64,000 nt of DNA, from the NCBI RefSeq assembly GCF_001548375.1, contig NZ_AP017295.1, positions 5,417,001 to 5,481,000 of the forward strand. The letters run 5' to 3'. Source of the stretch: Nostoc sp. NIES-3756 (GTDB taxonomy: Bacteria > Cyanobacteriota > Cyanobacteriia > Cyanobacteriales > Nostocaceae). The position numbers and the translations under genes were made by a program. This document shows, piece after piece, positions 36,036-45,524 of this stretch (position 1 is the stretch's first letter; the number at the start of each line of letters is the position of its first letter). The notes beneath the pieces were generated by a model. That model searched no databases. It was not told the origin of the DNA and worked only from the letters and a program-made list of their open reading frames with translations.

Positions 36036-37760
36036 ATGGATACACTTGCTTATTTGCATTTAGCTGAGACTTATGGAGCATCTACCAAAGAAGTATCTTT
36101 ACCGGAAATATCTTGCTCAAAGAATCACGGAGCATTGATGCTGGCGGTTTCTTTGACTATGGGTTCTTTAAGTGGGTATCTTCCTGTTACGGCTGCTTTG
36201 AAAAAAGGTCACAGAAATGCTCAGGTGGTATCACTCCAGCAAAAGCTGAGAGCTACAGGATATTTTCAGCAAGCTCCTACAGGATATTATGGGCCTTTAA
36301 CTGAAGCGGCTGTAAAGAGATTTCAACAAGCTCATGGGTTAAAAGCTGATGGTGTTGCTGGGCCAGCAACCTTAGCTGCATTAGAATCTAATATTGGTGT
36401 ATCCGATTCTACTATCACACCCCCTCAAGCAGTAGAAACTAAGTCGGCTCTAAAAAAAGGTGATATTAGCGATCGCGTCATCTCTTTGCAAGAAAAATTA
36501 CAAGCTGATGGATACTATAATGGGGATATTACAGGCATTTTTGATGATGCAACTCAAGCAGCCGTTATCCAATTTCAGCAAGCTAATAGCCTAGTTACTG
36601 ATGGTATTGTTGGCAGACAAACATCATCAGTTTTAGAATCAAGTTCGAGAAAATTAGCTATTTCACTACCCCAAAAAACTACTCTCAAACCTTTATTAGC
36701 TGAGGAACCCCAAAAGCCACAAAATCAGCCAGAAATAGCACCTCAATCATCTACGCCTCCTGACGCTTCACAAAAAATGAGGCTGATAAAAACTATTTCT
36801 GGGCAAATTTCACCTAAATCTGTGGTTTATTCGGGCAATGGTTTATTTTTTGCCCAAAATATGATGTATAACCACACAATTACTGTGTATAACCGTGACT
36901 ATGAACTAGTCAAAGTTATTCCCGATGCTGTGGATTTATCTAAATATGGACATTCCAAATATAAAGGTAAGTATAGAGGCTCACCAGTAGAAGCTAGTTT
37001 TTCTCATAATGGCAAGTATGCTTGGGTGTCTAACTATCAAATGTATGGGACTGGCTTTAACAACCCTGGTGATGATAAATGTAATCCATCTCAGAATACA
37101 GACAAAAGTTTCTTATATCGCATTGATACAGAAACTTTGGAAATTGACCGAGTTATCCCCGTTGGTTCTGTACCGAAATTTGTAGCTACATCTGGTGATG
37201 GAAACCTAGTATTAGTTAGTAACTGGTGTTCCTGGGATTTAAGTGTAGTAGATACTAATGAAAACCGGGAAATCAAAAGGATTCCACTAGGTCGATATCC
37301 TCGCGGAATTGCTGTTGATGCAGCTTCAGAAAACGCCTATGTTGCTGTGATGGGTTCTTACGATATTGCTAAAGTTAACTTAAAAGATTTTTCTGTAGAT
37401 TGGCTGAAAAATATAGGTCGTTCACCACGACATTTGAATCTTGACCCATCAGGTAAATATCTTTATACTTCCTTAAATGGTGAAGGTAAAATTGCCAAGA
37501 TTAGTTTATCTGAAGGGAGAGTAGTCAAAAAAATAACTTCAGGTGATGCTCCAAGAAGTATGGTTTTATCGGCTGATGGTGAAGTGCTTTATGTTGTGAA
37601 TTACGGCGAAGATACAGTTAGTAAAATTCGTACTAGTGACATGAAGATTTTACAAAAAATTAAAGTAGAACCTAACCCTATAGGAATTACTTACGATCCA
37701 AAAACTAGAGAAGTTTGGGTAGCTTGTTATTCTGGAAATATTATGGTTTTTCAAGATTAG
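36036..37760 (+). CDS. Peptidoglycan-binding, beta-propeller (YVTN/YncE-like) protein
   Basis: A 574-residue protein with two PG_binding_1 modules (about 53-115: KKGHRNAQVVSLQQKLRATG, GPLTEAAVKRFQ; and about 137-200: KKGDISDRVISLQEKLQADG), a Pro-rich linker, and a C-terminal seven-bladed propeller of YVTN type (about 245-570, with repeated VSNW, VAVMGSYD, VVNYGEDTVSKI blades). A hydrophobic segment at about 33-50 suggests export, although the signal is preceded by 30 residues. It is likely a cell-wall-anchored binding protein. A hairpin at 37843 ends the unit. Confidence 0.83.
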   Translation: MDTLAYLHLAETYGASTKEVSLPEISCSKNHGALMLAVSLTMGSLSGYLPVTAALKKGHRNAQVVSLQQKLRATGYFQQAPTGYYGPLTEAAVKRFQQAHGLKADGVAGPATLAALESNIGVSDSTITPPQAVETKSALKKGDISDRVISLQEKLQADGYYNGDITGIFDDATQAAVIQFQQANSLVTDGIVGRQTSSVLESSSRKLAISLPQKTTLKPLLAEEPQKPQNQPEIAPQSSTPPDASQKMRLIKTISGQISPKSVVYSGNGLFFAQNMMYNHTITVYNRDYELVKVIPDAVDLSKYGHSKYKGKYRGSPVEASFSHNGKYAWVSNYQMYGTGFNNPGDDKCNPSQNTDKSFLYRIDTETLEIDRVIPVGSVPKFVATSGDGNLVLVSNWCSWDLSVVDTNENREIKRIPLGRYPRGIAVDAASENAYVAVMGSYDIAKVNLKDFSVDWLKNIGRSPRHLNLDPSGKYLYTSLNGEGKIAKISLSEGRVVKKITSGDAPRSMVLSADGEVLYVVNYGEDTVSKIRTSDMKILQKIKVEPNPIGITYDPKTREVWVACYSGNIMVFQD

Positions 37761-37842
37761 AAAGTTTGTACTTATTTCTAGCGATCACCTATATTTCATG
37801 AAGCGTTTAGTCAAAGCGATCGCTAATGAATATAAATAAAAT

Positions 37843-37867
37843 AGGGAAAGTTATCGCTTTCCCTTAA
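37843..37867 (+). terminator. Hairpin terminator after the propeller gene
   Basis: AGGGAAAG (37843-37850) and CTTTCCCT (37857-37864) form an 8-bp stem with a six-base loop, followed by TTAATTA. The T tract is weak. Confidence 0.5.
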
Positions 37868-37964
37868 TTACTAAATTAATGCTAAAGCTCCCATACTTAA
37901 TAGCTTTTAGCCTATTTAGTTGCTTCCTCATATATTCAAACGAATTTATGAAAAGATATGTTCT

Positions 37965-37998
37965 GACTAAAGTCACAAATACATCCATGACTTTAGTC
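37965..37998. promoter_or_regulatory. Perfect 11-bp inverted repeat GACTAAAGTCA / TGACTTTAGTC
   Basis: Arms 37965-37975 and 37988-37998 with a 12-base loop, about 130 bases upstream of the glutamine amidotransferase gene. Each arm (GACTNNAGTC) is itself nearly palindromic, which suits a dimeric regulator. No regulator is identified. Confidence 0.4.
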
Positions 37999-38124
37999 AC
38001 GTTTAAGGTGAATATATAAATTTAATACTCAAGGAATACTAATTAATAGTGGTTAAAATCAGAAAATTTATTAAGATAGAGTTTGTGCTTCAATGCAATC
38101 ACTATTCAATTTTTTCTGTTTTCT

Positions 38125-38922
38125 ATGTGTAGATTAATTGGCTATCTTGGCAACAGCATTCAATTAGATGAATTGGTATATACAAAAGAACATTCTCTGT
38201 ATGAACAAAGCTATAATTCTCTGGAACTAAAATCCGGCGTTGTATGTGCCGATGGCGTTGGTATAGGCTGGTATGATGAAGCGGCAAAATCATTTATTTA
38301 CCGTAATACTATCCCTCTTTGGAACGATACAAATTTGCAAGAGTTAAGCCAATATATACAATCTAATTGCATTGTGGGTTATGCAAGATTAGCAGGAATA
38401 GGTGAATCTCTTGACATTAGTAACTGTCAACCTTTCCGTAGCGGTAAACTTTTATTTGTCCATAATGGAGAAATATCGAGTTTTCCACAGACACTTTATA
38501 GACCAATACGTGATAGCCTTTCAGATTCAACATACAATTTGATTAAAGGTGTGACTGATTCTGAACATATTTTTGCACTACTAGTAGAAATGTGGCAGTC
38601 ATCACCAGACACGACTCTTTTATCAGCTATAGATAGCACACTGCAAAAATTGACTGAGTTAGCGCAAAAATACGATACCAGCTTTAGTGCAAATATGATT
38701 GTTAGCGATGGGCAAGCGATCGCAGCAGTGCGCTATGCTTATGGTACACAAGCACCCACTCTCTATTGGTCTTATGACAATGAAAGTCATGCAAAGGGAG
38801 TGATTGTTGCATCAGAACCTTTATCCCAGCACAATTGGGTAGCTTTTCAAGAACAAAGCATTTTATTAGTTGAAGCAGATTCTTTAATGCCAAAAATTAT
38901 ACCTTGGGAGAAATATGCTTAG
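38125..38922 (+). CDS. Class II glutamine amidotransferase (EgtC/YafJ-like)
   Basis: An N-terminal-nucleophile amidohydrolase of 265 residues. The start must be ATG 38125, giving MCRLIGYLG, because Cys2 is the nucleophile after Met removal; an open extension back to 38083 would bury it. Other class motifs are SGVVCADGVGIGWYD, LAGIGESLDISNCQPF and FVHNGEISSF. It is a paralogue of the EgtC at 61830-62618 in the same window (same order of motifs throughout), but has no EgtB next to it. The substrate is therefore uncertain: a gamma-glutamyl amide is likely. Confidence 0.85.
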   Translation: MCRLIGYLGNSIQLDELVYTKEHSLYEQSYNSLELKSGVVCADGVGIGWYDEAAKSFIYRNTIPLWNDTNLQELSQYIQSNCIVGYARLAGIGESLDISNCQPFRSGKLLFVHNGEISSFPQTLYRPIRDSLSDSTYNLIKGVTDSEHIFALLVEMWQSSPDTTLLSAIDSTLQKLTELAQKYDTSFSANMIVSDGQAIAAVRYAYGTQAPTLYWSYDNESHAKGVIVASEPLSQHNWVAFQEQSILLVEADSLMPKIIPWEKYA

Positions 38923-39032
38923 TTTTGCTTACACTCCAAAAATTCTCTAATCTCCATCTATAATTAACACCAATTCTCCAAAACAGAGCAACAGATATAA
39001 TCCAGAAGAGTCTTGCTACATCTGGGTTTCTT

Positions 39033-39090
39033 AATTACGAATTACGTTAGCGTAGCGGGGCGTAGCGGGGCGTAGCCCATTACGAATTAC
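39033..39090. repeat. Dispersed palindromic repeat, copy 3, with an internal 10-bp duplication
   Basis: Same family as 17212 and 35097, but the unit CGTAGCGGGG is present twice in tandem. It sits between the convergent amidotransferase and dynamin-J genes. Confidence 0.8.
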
Positions 39091-39108
39091 GAATTGGTAT
39101 AACTGTCA

Positions 39109-41355
39109 TTAAAGGCTGGACAAGATATTATAAGCCTCATTGACCAAGTGCATCTTCTCTTGCGCCTGCTTTTGCAGTTGTGGCTTACCAACAAACAAAT
39201 CTGGATGCCATTTTTTCACTAAATTACGGTAAGCTTGTTTGACATCAGCCAAGGATGCACTTTGTGGTAACTCTAAAATCTTATAAGCAAGAGCAATTTT
39301 ATCCTTTTCGGCTTGATTTTTGGGTGGTTTAACAGTTTGCTGATGATTCTGAGAGCTAGAAAAACCTATTTTTGCTTTCATTTGCGCTATTTCCTCATCC
39401 AGTTCCCAGTTACGGAACTTTGCTTCTAACTCTGCTGGGTTAGGAAAAGGCGGTTTTGGTGGTGGGGAAGTATATACTTGCTGTCGTGGTGGTTCTACTT
39501 TCTTCTCAGTCGTCTCTTGCTGCTGAGAAGGGTTGGGAGAAGAAGGCGGTTTTGGTGGTGGGGGAGTAGATACTTGCTGTCGTGGCGGTTCTACTTTCTT
39601 CTCAGTTGTCTCTTTCGGCGGGGAAGCATAAACCCGTTCCTTTTGTCGAGGAGGTGTTTGTTGAGGTTTGGGTATTTCTGTATAAGGCTGATGTTGAGAA
39701 TTTATTTTTAGTTTCTCTAACTCATTTATTAATTGGTTAAACCCCTTTTGTAATTTCTGTAATTCTTCACGTTTTTTAGTAATTTCCTGCGGTTCTTGAC
39801 TAACTTTAAAACAAATTACTCTATCGGCTTGGCGTTCATATGCAGCCAAGATTGATAAACCTTGATTACTTAACTGAGAAAAATAATCTTCGGTTGCAGC
39901 GATACAAAGTTTAGCTACTTGTTGATGATAAGATTCTTGAGCGACATCATCATCTTGTTTCTGGACATTTTTGTTTAATAGATAAGAAATACTCCCAACT
40001 ACAGCCGCACCCACAGGCCCACCTATTAACCACCCAATACCACCACCTACAGCAATTGAACCGGGTTCACTCCAGGTATCAGTATTCTCTGGCTTAGGTG
40101 GTAATGTAATAGTTGGTTCGCTAGGGAAAGGAATTGATAAATCTTCCGGTCTTTCTTCTTGAAAAAAGTCGTATGCTTGATAAAGCCATTTAACTATTGC
40201 TAATTGTAAATCTTGTAGGTCTTTCTTTAATTTATTTGTTTGCCAAGATTTAAAATTATTCTCTGCCAAAGCTACAGAGGCATCAGATTGATATTTGCTA
40301 AGTAGATTAGGTAAATATAGCCAATCACGTAATTCTTTCACACTCGCAGCAAAGCCACGCCCAATTAAATCGTGGGCTTTTTGTTTAATCTCAAACTTAG
40401 CATTTTGCTTATCATTAATAGATTTAATTTCATTAACAAGTGGATCAATTTTATGTTTTAATGATAATTGTATTTGAGATGCGATCGCCTGCACTCGCGG
40501 CAACCTCACAGCACCCCGATTTTGTTGTAAAATACCCACAACATTTTGCAATGCTGCTTTAAAAGTCGCCAAACCGCTAGAACTCGCCGCCGCTACATCA
40601 CCTTTTAATCTGGCGCGTAAAGCTGGTAAAGCATCCACACGATATAAATTACTAAATCCTGGTGGTAACTCAGCACGGAAACTCTCAGCCACAAACCGCA
40701 AGCGATTTTGTACCTGTTGTTGTTCCTCTGGTTCTAGTAAATTAATGAAATTAGCAACAAATATAACTGTCTTAATACCCCTATCCAATAACCAATCTCG
40801 CAGATTTTCCCGTTCACCCAGAGTCATCAACTTACGTGCATCAAGTAACTGCACTACTAAATCTGCACTTAAAAGTTGTTCCTTAACTAAATTATCCTGC
40901 TCCTCCCGGTCATTCGTTCCTGGTAAATCAACAAACTCCACCCCAGTTTCCAAGAACGGATGAGGACAAAACACTTCTACAGATGCCACATCTTGACGCA
41001 TTTGTCGATTACCATCAAGGATAGCAAACTGCTGTAAAACCTCTGTACCACTGCGATAGACTTCTGTACCGTCTACCAACATAATACGCGATCGCACACT
41101 AGAACCATACTTCACCGTAATCGCCGCGCCAGTAGTCGGAATCAAATCAATAGGTAAAGTCCGACTCCCCAACATGGCATTTAACAAAGTAGACTTACCA
41201 TAATTAAAAGGCCCAAAAACCGCAATCCGAAAATTAGGATTAACCAGATAATCACAAACAGACATCACATCTCGATACAGCTTTGATGTCCTCTCCAACC
41301 CTAACAACCCAGACGCAGACTTCAACCCACCAACTAAACCCTCAAACTCCCCCAT
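39109..41355 (-). CDS. Dynamin-like GTPase fused to a C-terminal J-domain
   Basis: A membrane-remodelling-type GTPase of 748 residues. The start is ATG 41355 because GGAGG lies seven bases before it; the frame extends to a TTG at 41370. The GTPase domain is N-terminal: P-loop GPFNYGKST (about 48-56), switch Thr in IPTTGAAITV, G3 DLPGTND. Helical stalk regions follow, with a hydrophobic GGGIGWLIGGPVGAAVVGSISYLL segment (about 435-460) that may insert in the membrane. A Pro-rich linker contains a tandem duplication (TTEKKVEPPRQQV twice). The last 70 residues form a J-domain with the HPD motif (VKKWHPDLF), so it could recruit DnaK-type chaperones. It lies 178 bases downstream of the BDLP gene in the same orientation. 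Confidence 0.85.
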   Translation of the reverse strand: MGEFEGLVGGLKSASGLLGLERTSKLYRDVMSVCDYLVNPNFRIAVFGPFNYGKSTLLNAMLGSRTLPIDLIPTTGAAITVKYGSSVRSRIMLVDGTEVYRSGTEVLQQFAILDGNRQMRQDVASVEVFCPHPFLETGVEFVDLPGTNDREEQDNLVKEQLLSADLVVQLLDARKLMTLGERENLRDWLLDRGIKTVIFVANFINLLEPEEQQQVQNRLRFVAESFRAELPPGFSNLYRVDALPALRARLKGDVAAASSSGLATFKAALQNVVGILQQNRGAVRLPRVQAIASQIQLSLKHKIDPLVNEIKSINDKQNAKFEIKQKAHDLIGRGFAASVKELRDWLYLPNLLSKYQSDASVALAENNFKSWQTNKLKKDLQDLQLAIVKWLYQAYDFFQEERPEDLSIPFPSEPTITLPPKPENTDTWSEPGSIAVGGGIGWLIGGPVGAAVVGSISYLLNKNVQKQDDDVAQESYHQQVAKLCIAATEDYFSQLSNQGLSILAAYERQADRVICFKVSQEPQEITKKREELQKLQKGFNQLINELEKLKINSQHQPYTEIPKPQQTPPRQKERVYASPPKETTEKKVEPPRQQVSTPPPPKPPSSPNPSQQQETTEKKVEPPRQQVYTSPPPKPPFPNPAELEAKFRNWELDEEIAQMKAKIGFSSSQNHQQTVKPPKNQAEKDKIALAYKILELPQSASLADVKQAYRNLVKKWHPDLFVGKPQLQKQAQEKMHLVNEAYNILSSL

Positions 41356-41533
41356 ACATTCCTCCCTCAACTAAAAACAGAGAGAGAAGAAAACCTCCCT
41401 CTCTCTAATTAAACTCCACGCACTTCTACCTTTAAGAGTGAACAGTTATTAATAGTTTATTTACCGTGAATCTAAATTCCCACACACCTGATAACTAATA
41501 ACTGTTAACTGTCAACTGTCAACTGATTTCAAC

Positions 41534-43615
41534 CTACCCATAATAAGCCAACAAATTACTATAAGCAGACTCAATCTTTTGCAACTGTGCTATCACATCC
41601 TCCTGCAAACTCTTAAACCTCCGTAACTCACCTTCTCGATTAATTTCCCTTGTCTCCTTCTGCTTGAGTAAATTATCCAACTCAGATTTACGCGCAGTAA
41701 TATCATCATTAATTCGCTTACTCACCTCACGTTCATAAGCATCAAAACATTCCTTCACCGCATCATATACAGTTTGCGATTGTTCATGTGCTACCTGCGG
41801 GAGATATTTCACCAACTCTTTCTTAGCAGTTTTAACTAACTCCTTCCGCGCTTGATCTGCTTGCAGGAATCCCACACCCAAGCCAAGTAATGCAAAGCCA
41901 ATAGGGCCTAAAAATACTCCTGTGACGGCTGTAATTATTCCCCCGATACCTATCACTGTGAAATAGTTTAAGAGAATATTTTTCCAATCAAAACCAGCAC
42001 CAGCTAAGGCTACACCAGCTAAATTTCCACGAGTCAAAGATAACAAACCCATTGCCCATTTTGCCCACGCGGGTGAGTTATCATCTTCTGTATTCGTAGT
42101 AGGGTTAATTATTACTTTTTGTCCTGTGAGTTTTTCTGTAATTCTATCTGTTACTTGGTTGTAAGATGCACCGTATTGAGAAGCACTGTATGACAGTTCC
42201 TTAAACGCCACATTAATATCTTTCTCAGCAGTTAAAGTCCATGCGGCGAACTTATCAGTCATGTATTGTTCAAAAGCTTTTTGTAGTGCAGCGTTAAATG
42301 CTTCCCTCTTACCATTGCTGAGGAAATCCAACAGGTTTAACTCTGGTTGATAGCGGAGGAAATCACTTTCAAAAGTATTACCCAAATTTAATACATAGCT
42401 GCGGAAAGATTCTGAAACTTTTCTTGCTTGAGTATCTCTGGTAGTGAAAATTTCCTTTTGAAATTGGTCACGAATGTTGTTAAGTTTAGTAAACTCCGGC
42501 TCAACAGAATCAATACGTTTTTTCAACTCATCAACATCATGATCTAGTAAGGGTAGCCTTCTACCAATGGCTTCGCGGGTGTGGTTAACGGCTTGTCTAG
42601 CTAATGTTCTTGCTTGTCTTAGTTCTGCGATCGCCCTTTCTCTAGTAAGAAATATATTTAGACTAGCCATAAACTCAGAGAAGCCAGTCCCGGATAAGTC
42701 AGCTTGGGGATTTTTCAACCGCCGCCGCAGTGCTTGAATTGATGACAACTCAAACACCCTCTCATCATAAATATCGTGACCATCTACATAACAATATTCT
42801 GATAAATTGGCTTTAAATACTTGGCGTAATCTATCTTCCGCCGCTTTTAATTCTTCTACATCATCAGGATCAATTAATGATTCCTTCACCTGATCCCAAG
42901 CATTAATTAAGAAGAAAACCGATAAACCTCTACCTTTAATATAGTTTTCTAAATAGCGACGCTCACCCAAAGTACAAGGTTGGGAAGCTCTCATCACAAA
43001 TAGAATAGCATGACAATTATTCACGTATCCCAAGGATAATTCATTTCGTGCTTCCGTGTCATTTAACCCAGGACTATCAACAATTTCAATTCCTTTTTCT
43101 AATAAACTTAAAGGATATTCCACCACTGCATAATCAACATCAGGAAAAGCTTGTTTTTTCTCTTGCTCTAACTTTTTTGCTTCGGCAGGGTCAATTGTAT
43201 ATTTATATTTAAAATTTTGAAAATCTAGAACTAGTGGACTTTTACCATCATTAAAATGAATTGTAACTTTTTTCTCTGGCCCGTAACGCAATACTGTTAA
43301 GACTGCCGTACAGGGGTTAACATCACTAGGTAGTAAATTCTCCCCAATTAAAGCATTAAGGAATGTACTTTTACCCCGCTTCATATCGCCTAATACGAGC
43401 AGACGAAACACACCTTTTTTCAAGTTATTACTAGCAGCAGAAATATCCTCTAAATCTCGTTCTAAACTGAGCTTACCTGATGATGTATCCCCGGCTAACT
43501 CAGCTTGACTAATTGTTTGAGATAATCTTTGTAAAGATACAGCAATTTCTGAACGTACTTGAGCTACACGTTCCAAATCTTGAATAAATTTATCAGTTGC
43601 TACTTGATTAACCAC
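41534..43615 (-). CDS. Bacterial dynamin-like protein (BDLP)
   Basis: A 693-residue dynamin, the same length as Nostoc punctiforme BDLP, whose crystal and membrane-tube structures are known, and very close to it as I recall the sequence (start MVNQVATD, end NLLAYYG). P-loop GDMKRGKST with Lys82, switch Thr in NPCTAVLTV, G3 DSPGLND, G4-like NAWD. Two long helical bundles (neck and trunk) flank the hydrophobic paddle at about 570-608 (NYFTVIGIGGIITAVTGVFL) that inserts in lipid. The start is GTG 43615. It is transcribed 16 bases behind a small membrane protein and ahead of a second dynamin, a pairing common among bacterial dynamins. Confidence 0.95.
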   Translation of the reverse strand: MVNQVATDKFIQDLERVAQVRSEIAVSLQRLSQTISQAELAGDTSSGKLSLERDLEDISAASNNLKKGVFRLLVLGDMKRGKSTFLNALIGENLLPSDVNPCTAVLTVLRYGPEKKVTIHFNDGKSPLVLDFQNFKYKYTIDPAEAKKLEQEKKQAFPDVDYAVVEYPLSLLEKGIEIVDSPGLNDTEARNELSLGYVNNCHAILFVMRASQPCTLGERRYLENYIKGRGLSVFFLINAWDQVKESLIDPDDVEELKAAEDRLRQVFKANLSEYCYVDGHDIYDERVFELSSIQALRRRLKNPQADLSGTGFSEFMASLNIFLTRERAIAELRQARTLARQAVNHTREAIGRRLPLLDHDVDELKKRIDSVEPEFTKLNNIRDQFQKEIFTTRDTQARKVSESFRSYVLNLGNTFESDFLRYQPELNLLDFLSNGKREAFNAALQKAFEQYMTDKFAAWTLTAEKDINVAFKELSYSASQYGASYNQVTDRITEKLTGQKVIINPTTNTEDDNSPAWAKWAMGLLSLTRGNLAGVALAGAGFDWKNILLNYFTVIGIGGIITAVTGVFLGPIGFALLGLGVGFLQADQARKELVKTAKKELVKYLPQVAHEQSQTVYDAVKECFDAYEREVSKRINDDITARKSELDNLLKQKETREINREGELRRFKSLQEDVIAQLQKIESAYSNLLAYYG

Positions 43616-43631
43616 AATACTTACACCTTAA

Positions 43632-43949
43632 TTAAGATTTTTTTCGAGACACAAAAAATAGTTGATAAGATACCCATCCCAGAACAGCAACAATAATGAA
43701 CCCAGCTAAAACCGAAGCAACTCTTACTGCAATTAACGCCGCCACACCCAAAGCAAACAATTTTCCACCCAGAATCACTTTTTTCATCCAGGGTTTTTGT
43801 TCTGGCTGATACTTCACAGTTTTCAGGAAAGGAACATCATTATTATTCATTTGCTGTTCCATTTCCCGCAGCCGCAATTCTACTTCCTTCTCTCGCAGCT
43901 TGCGTTCCCGTTGCTCAATTTCTTGATTGCGATCGCTTGGAGATGTCAT
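43632..43949 (-). CDS. Small coiled-coil membrane protein, dynamin operon
   Basis: A 105-residue protein. Residues 8-35 form a highly charged coiled coil (EIEQRERKLREKEVELRLREMEQQ). Residues about 58-95 form two closely spaced TM helices ending in SRKKS. The gene ends 16 bases before BDLP, so the two are almost surely co-transcribed. It may be a membrane receptor or partner for the dynamin. I do not recognise a named family. Confidence 0.75.
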   Translation of the reverse strand: MTSPSDRNQEIEQRERKLREKEVELRLREMEQQMNNNDVPFLKTVKYQPEQKPWMKKVILGGKLFALGVAALIAVRVASVLAGFIIVAVLGWVSYQLFFVSRKKS

Positions 43950-44480
43950 TGATACCCACCCAGGCTAGGATGTTAATAGTCATATTGGCACTTATTGCAT
44001 CATGTATATTAACTTACATAAATTATTTTTAGCTACAGTAAAAATACTATTTGTCAATGGTTAGTGGTCAGTTGTCAATGGCAAAAGTATCTGTAAGGTA
44101 AGAACTGCCTACCCTACGTCTAGCTAAGTAAAAACAATTGACAACTAGCTAAGTAGCAATAGATTCCACAAACTACACTTGTTTTTCGGAAATATTGGAT
44201 AAATTAAATAACAGACGCATCAGCTATTACATTTTTATATTGCATTGTCATTCATCAAATTCGTTGACTACTGACAGTTAGTTAACTGTCAACTGCTAAC
44301 GGTTAACAAAGACGCACGACAGCTTAACTATATTGTCGAGATTCCTAAGATATTTGCAGAAAATTTGGGGGCGATAACCTACGGTTGCAGACAAAGCATC
44401 GCGTGACAAATGGGGAACTGTATATCTTGCCACACTATAAGCCACAATTTTTATATGCACTCAACTAAAGTTAAAACACA
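43950..44480. other. 531-base region between the dynamin operon and cysK
   Basis: It holds the divergent promoters of the dynamin operon and cysK. I see STRR-like pieces (GTCAACTG / GGTCAGTTGTCAATGG) and a direct repeat CTAGCTAAGTA (44122 and 44148 area). No gene or clear -35/-10 pair is evident. Confidence 0.4.
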
Positions 44481-45455
44481 ATGGATATCAAAAATGGCTT
44501 CGTAGGCACTATTGGCAACACACCACTGATTCGCTTGAATAGTTTTAGTGAAGAAACAGGGTGTGAAATTTTAGCTAAAGCAGAATTTCTCAACCCTGGT
44601 GGTTCAGTTAAAGACCGTGCTGCACTTTACATCATCAAAGATGCAGAAGAAAAAGGCTTACTCAAACCCGGCGGAACCGTTGTAGAAGGAACGGCTGGTA
44701 ATACAGGTATTGGACTGGCGCATATTTGTAATGCCAAAGGCTACAAATGCCTCATCATTATTCCTAACACCCAATCACAAGAAAAAATTGACGCACTCAC
44801 AGCTTTAGGCGCGGAAGTTCGTCCCGTGCCGGCTGTACCTTACAAAGACCCAAATAACTACGTCAAACTCTCTGGGAGAATCGCTGCTGAGTTAGACAAT
44901 GCCATTTGGGCAAATCAGTTTGACAATTTAGCAAACCGCCGCGCTCACTACGAAACCACAGGCCCAGAAATCTGGACACAAACAGATGGTAAAGTTGATG
45001 GCTGGGTAGCGGCAACTGGTACTGGTGGTACATTTGCTGGTGTAGCCATGTACCTGAAAGAAAAAAATCCAGCCGTTAAATGTGTTGTAGCCGACCCACT
45101 AGGTAGCGGACTGTACAGCTACATTAAAACTGGGGAAATCAAGATAGAGGGAAATTCTATCACCGAAGGTATTGGTAACAGCCGCGTCACAGCTAATATG
45201 CAGGACGTACCAACTGACGATGCCATCCAAGTAGATGACAAGGAAGCTTTGCGAGTAGTTTACCAACTGCTACGAAAAGATGGCTTATTAATGGGTGGTT
45301 CGACTGGTATTAATGTAGGGGCGGCTGTGGCTTTGGCCAAGCAATTGGGGCCTGGTCACACCATTGTTACCATTCTATGTGATAGTGGTTCCCGCTATCA
45401 GTCACGTATATTCAACCGCGAATGGTTGGCTTCTAAAGGACTATCTGTAGATTAG
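44481..45455 (+). CDS. cysK: Cysteine synthase (O-acetylserine sulfhydrylase)
   Basis: A 324-residue PLP enzyme that makes L-cysteine from O-acetylserine and sulfide in the cytoplasm. The PLP lysine is Lys44 in GGSVKDRAA. The substrate loop [10 protein letters not shown], the PLP-phosphate loop GTGGTFAG and the C-terminal CDSGSRY motif are all present. TAGNTG is used where many CysK have TSGNTG, as in a subgroup of plant and fungal-type cysteine synthases, so fine specificity (CysK versus CysM or cyanoalanine synthase) is uncertain. Confidence 0.9.
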   Translation: MDIKNGFVGTIGNTPLIRLNSFSEETGCEILAKAEFLNPGGSVKDRAALYIIKDAEEKGLLKPGGTVVEGTAGNTGIGLAHICNAKGYKCLIIIPNTQSQEKIDALTALGAEVRPVPAVPYKDPNNYVKLSGRIAAELDNAIWANQFDNLANRRAHYETTGPEIWTQTDGKVDGWVAATGTGGTFAGVAMYLKEKNPAVKCVVADPLGSGLYSYIKTGEIKIEGNSITEGIGNSRVTANMQDVPTDDAIQVDDKEALRVVYQLLRKDGLLMGGSTGINVGAAVALAKQLGPGHTIVTILCDSGSRYQSRIFNREWLASKGLSVD

Positions 45456-45501
45456 TCAACAGTCAACAGTCAACAGTCAACAGTGACTATTGACTATTGA
45501 C
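45455..45501. repeat. STRR (GTCAACA heptamer)
   Basis: Four perfect tandem GTCAACA units followed by TGACTAT units, directly after the cysK stop. Confidence 0.8.
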
Positions 45502-45524
45502 TAAATTTTTCCAGGGTGAAGAAA

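Noticed and set aside
38083..38124. 14-codon N-terminal extension of the glutamine amidotransferase
   Set aside because: It would place residues before the Met-Cys nucleophile, which must become N-terminal for activity.
44083..44116. NtcA-like site (GTA-N-TAC) upstream of cysK
   Set aside because: The spacing in GTAAGAACTGCCTAC is nine bases instead of eight, and no matching -10 box is placed correctly.
45455..45501. Regular repeats resembling a CRISPR array
   Set aside because: The units are directly abutting 7-mers with no spacers and no cas genes are present; these are STRRs. The same holds for the other tandem arrays.
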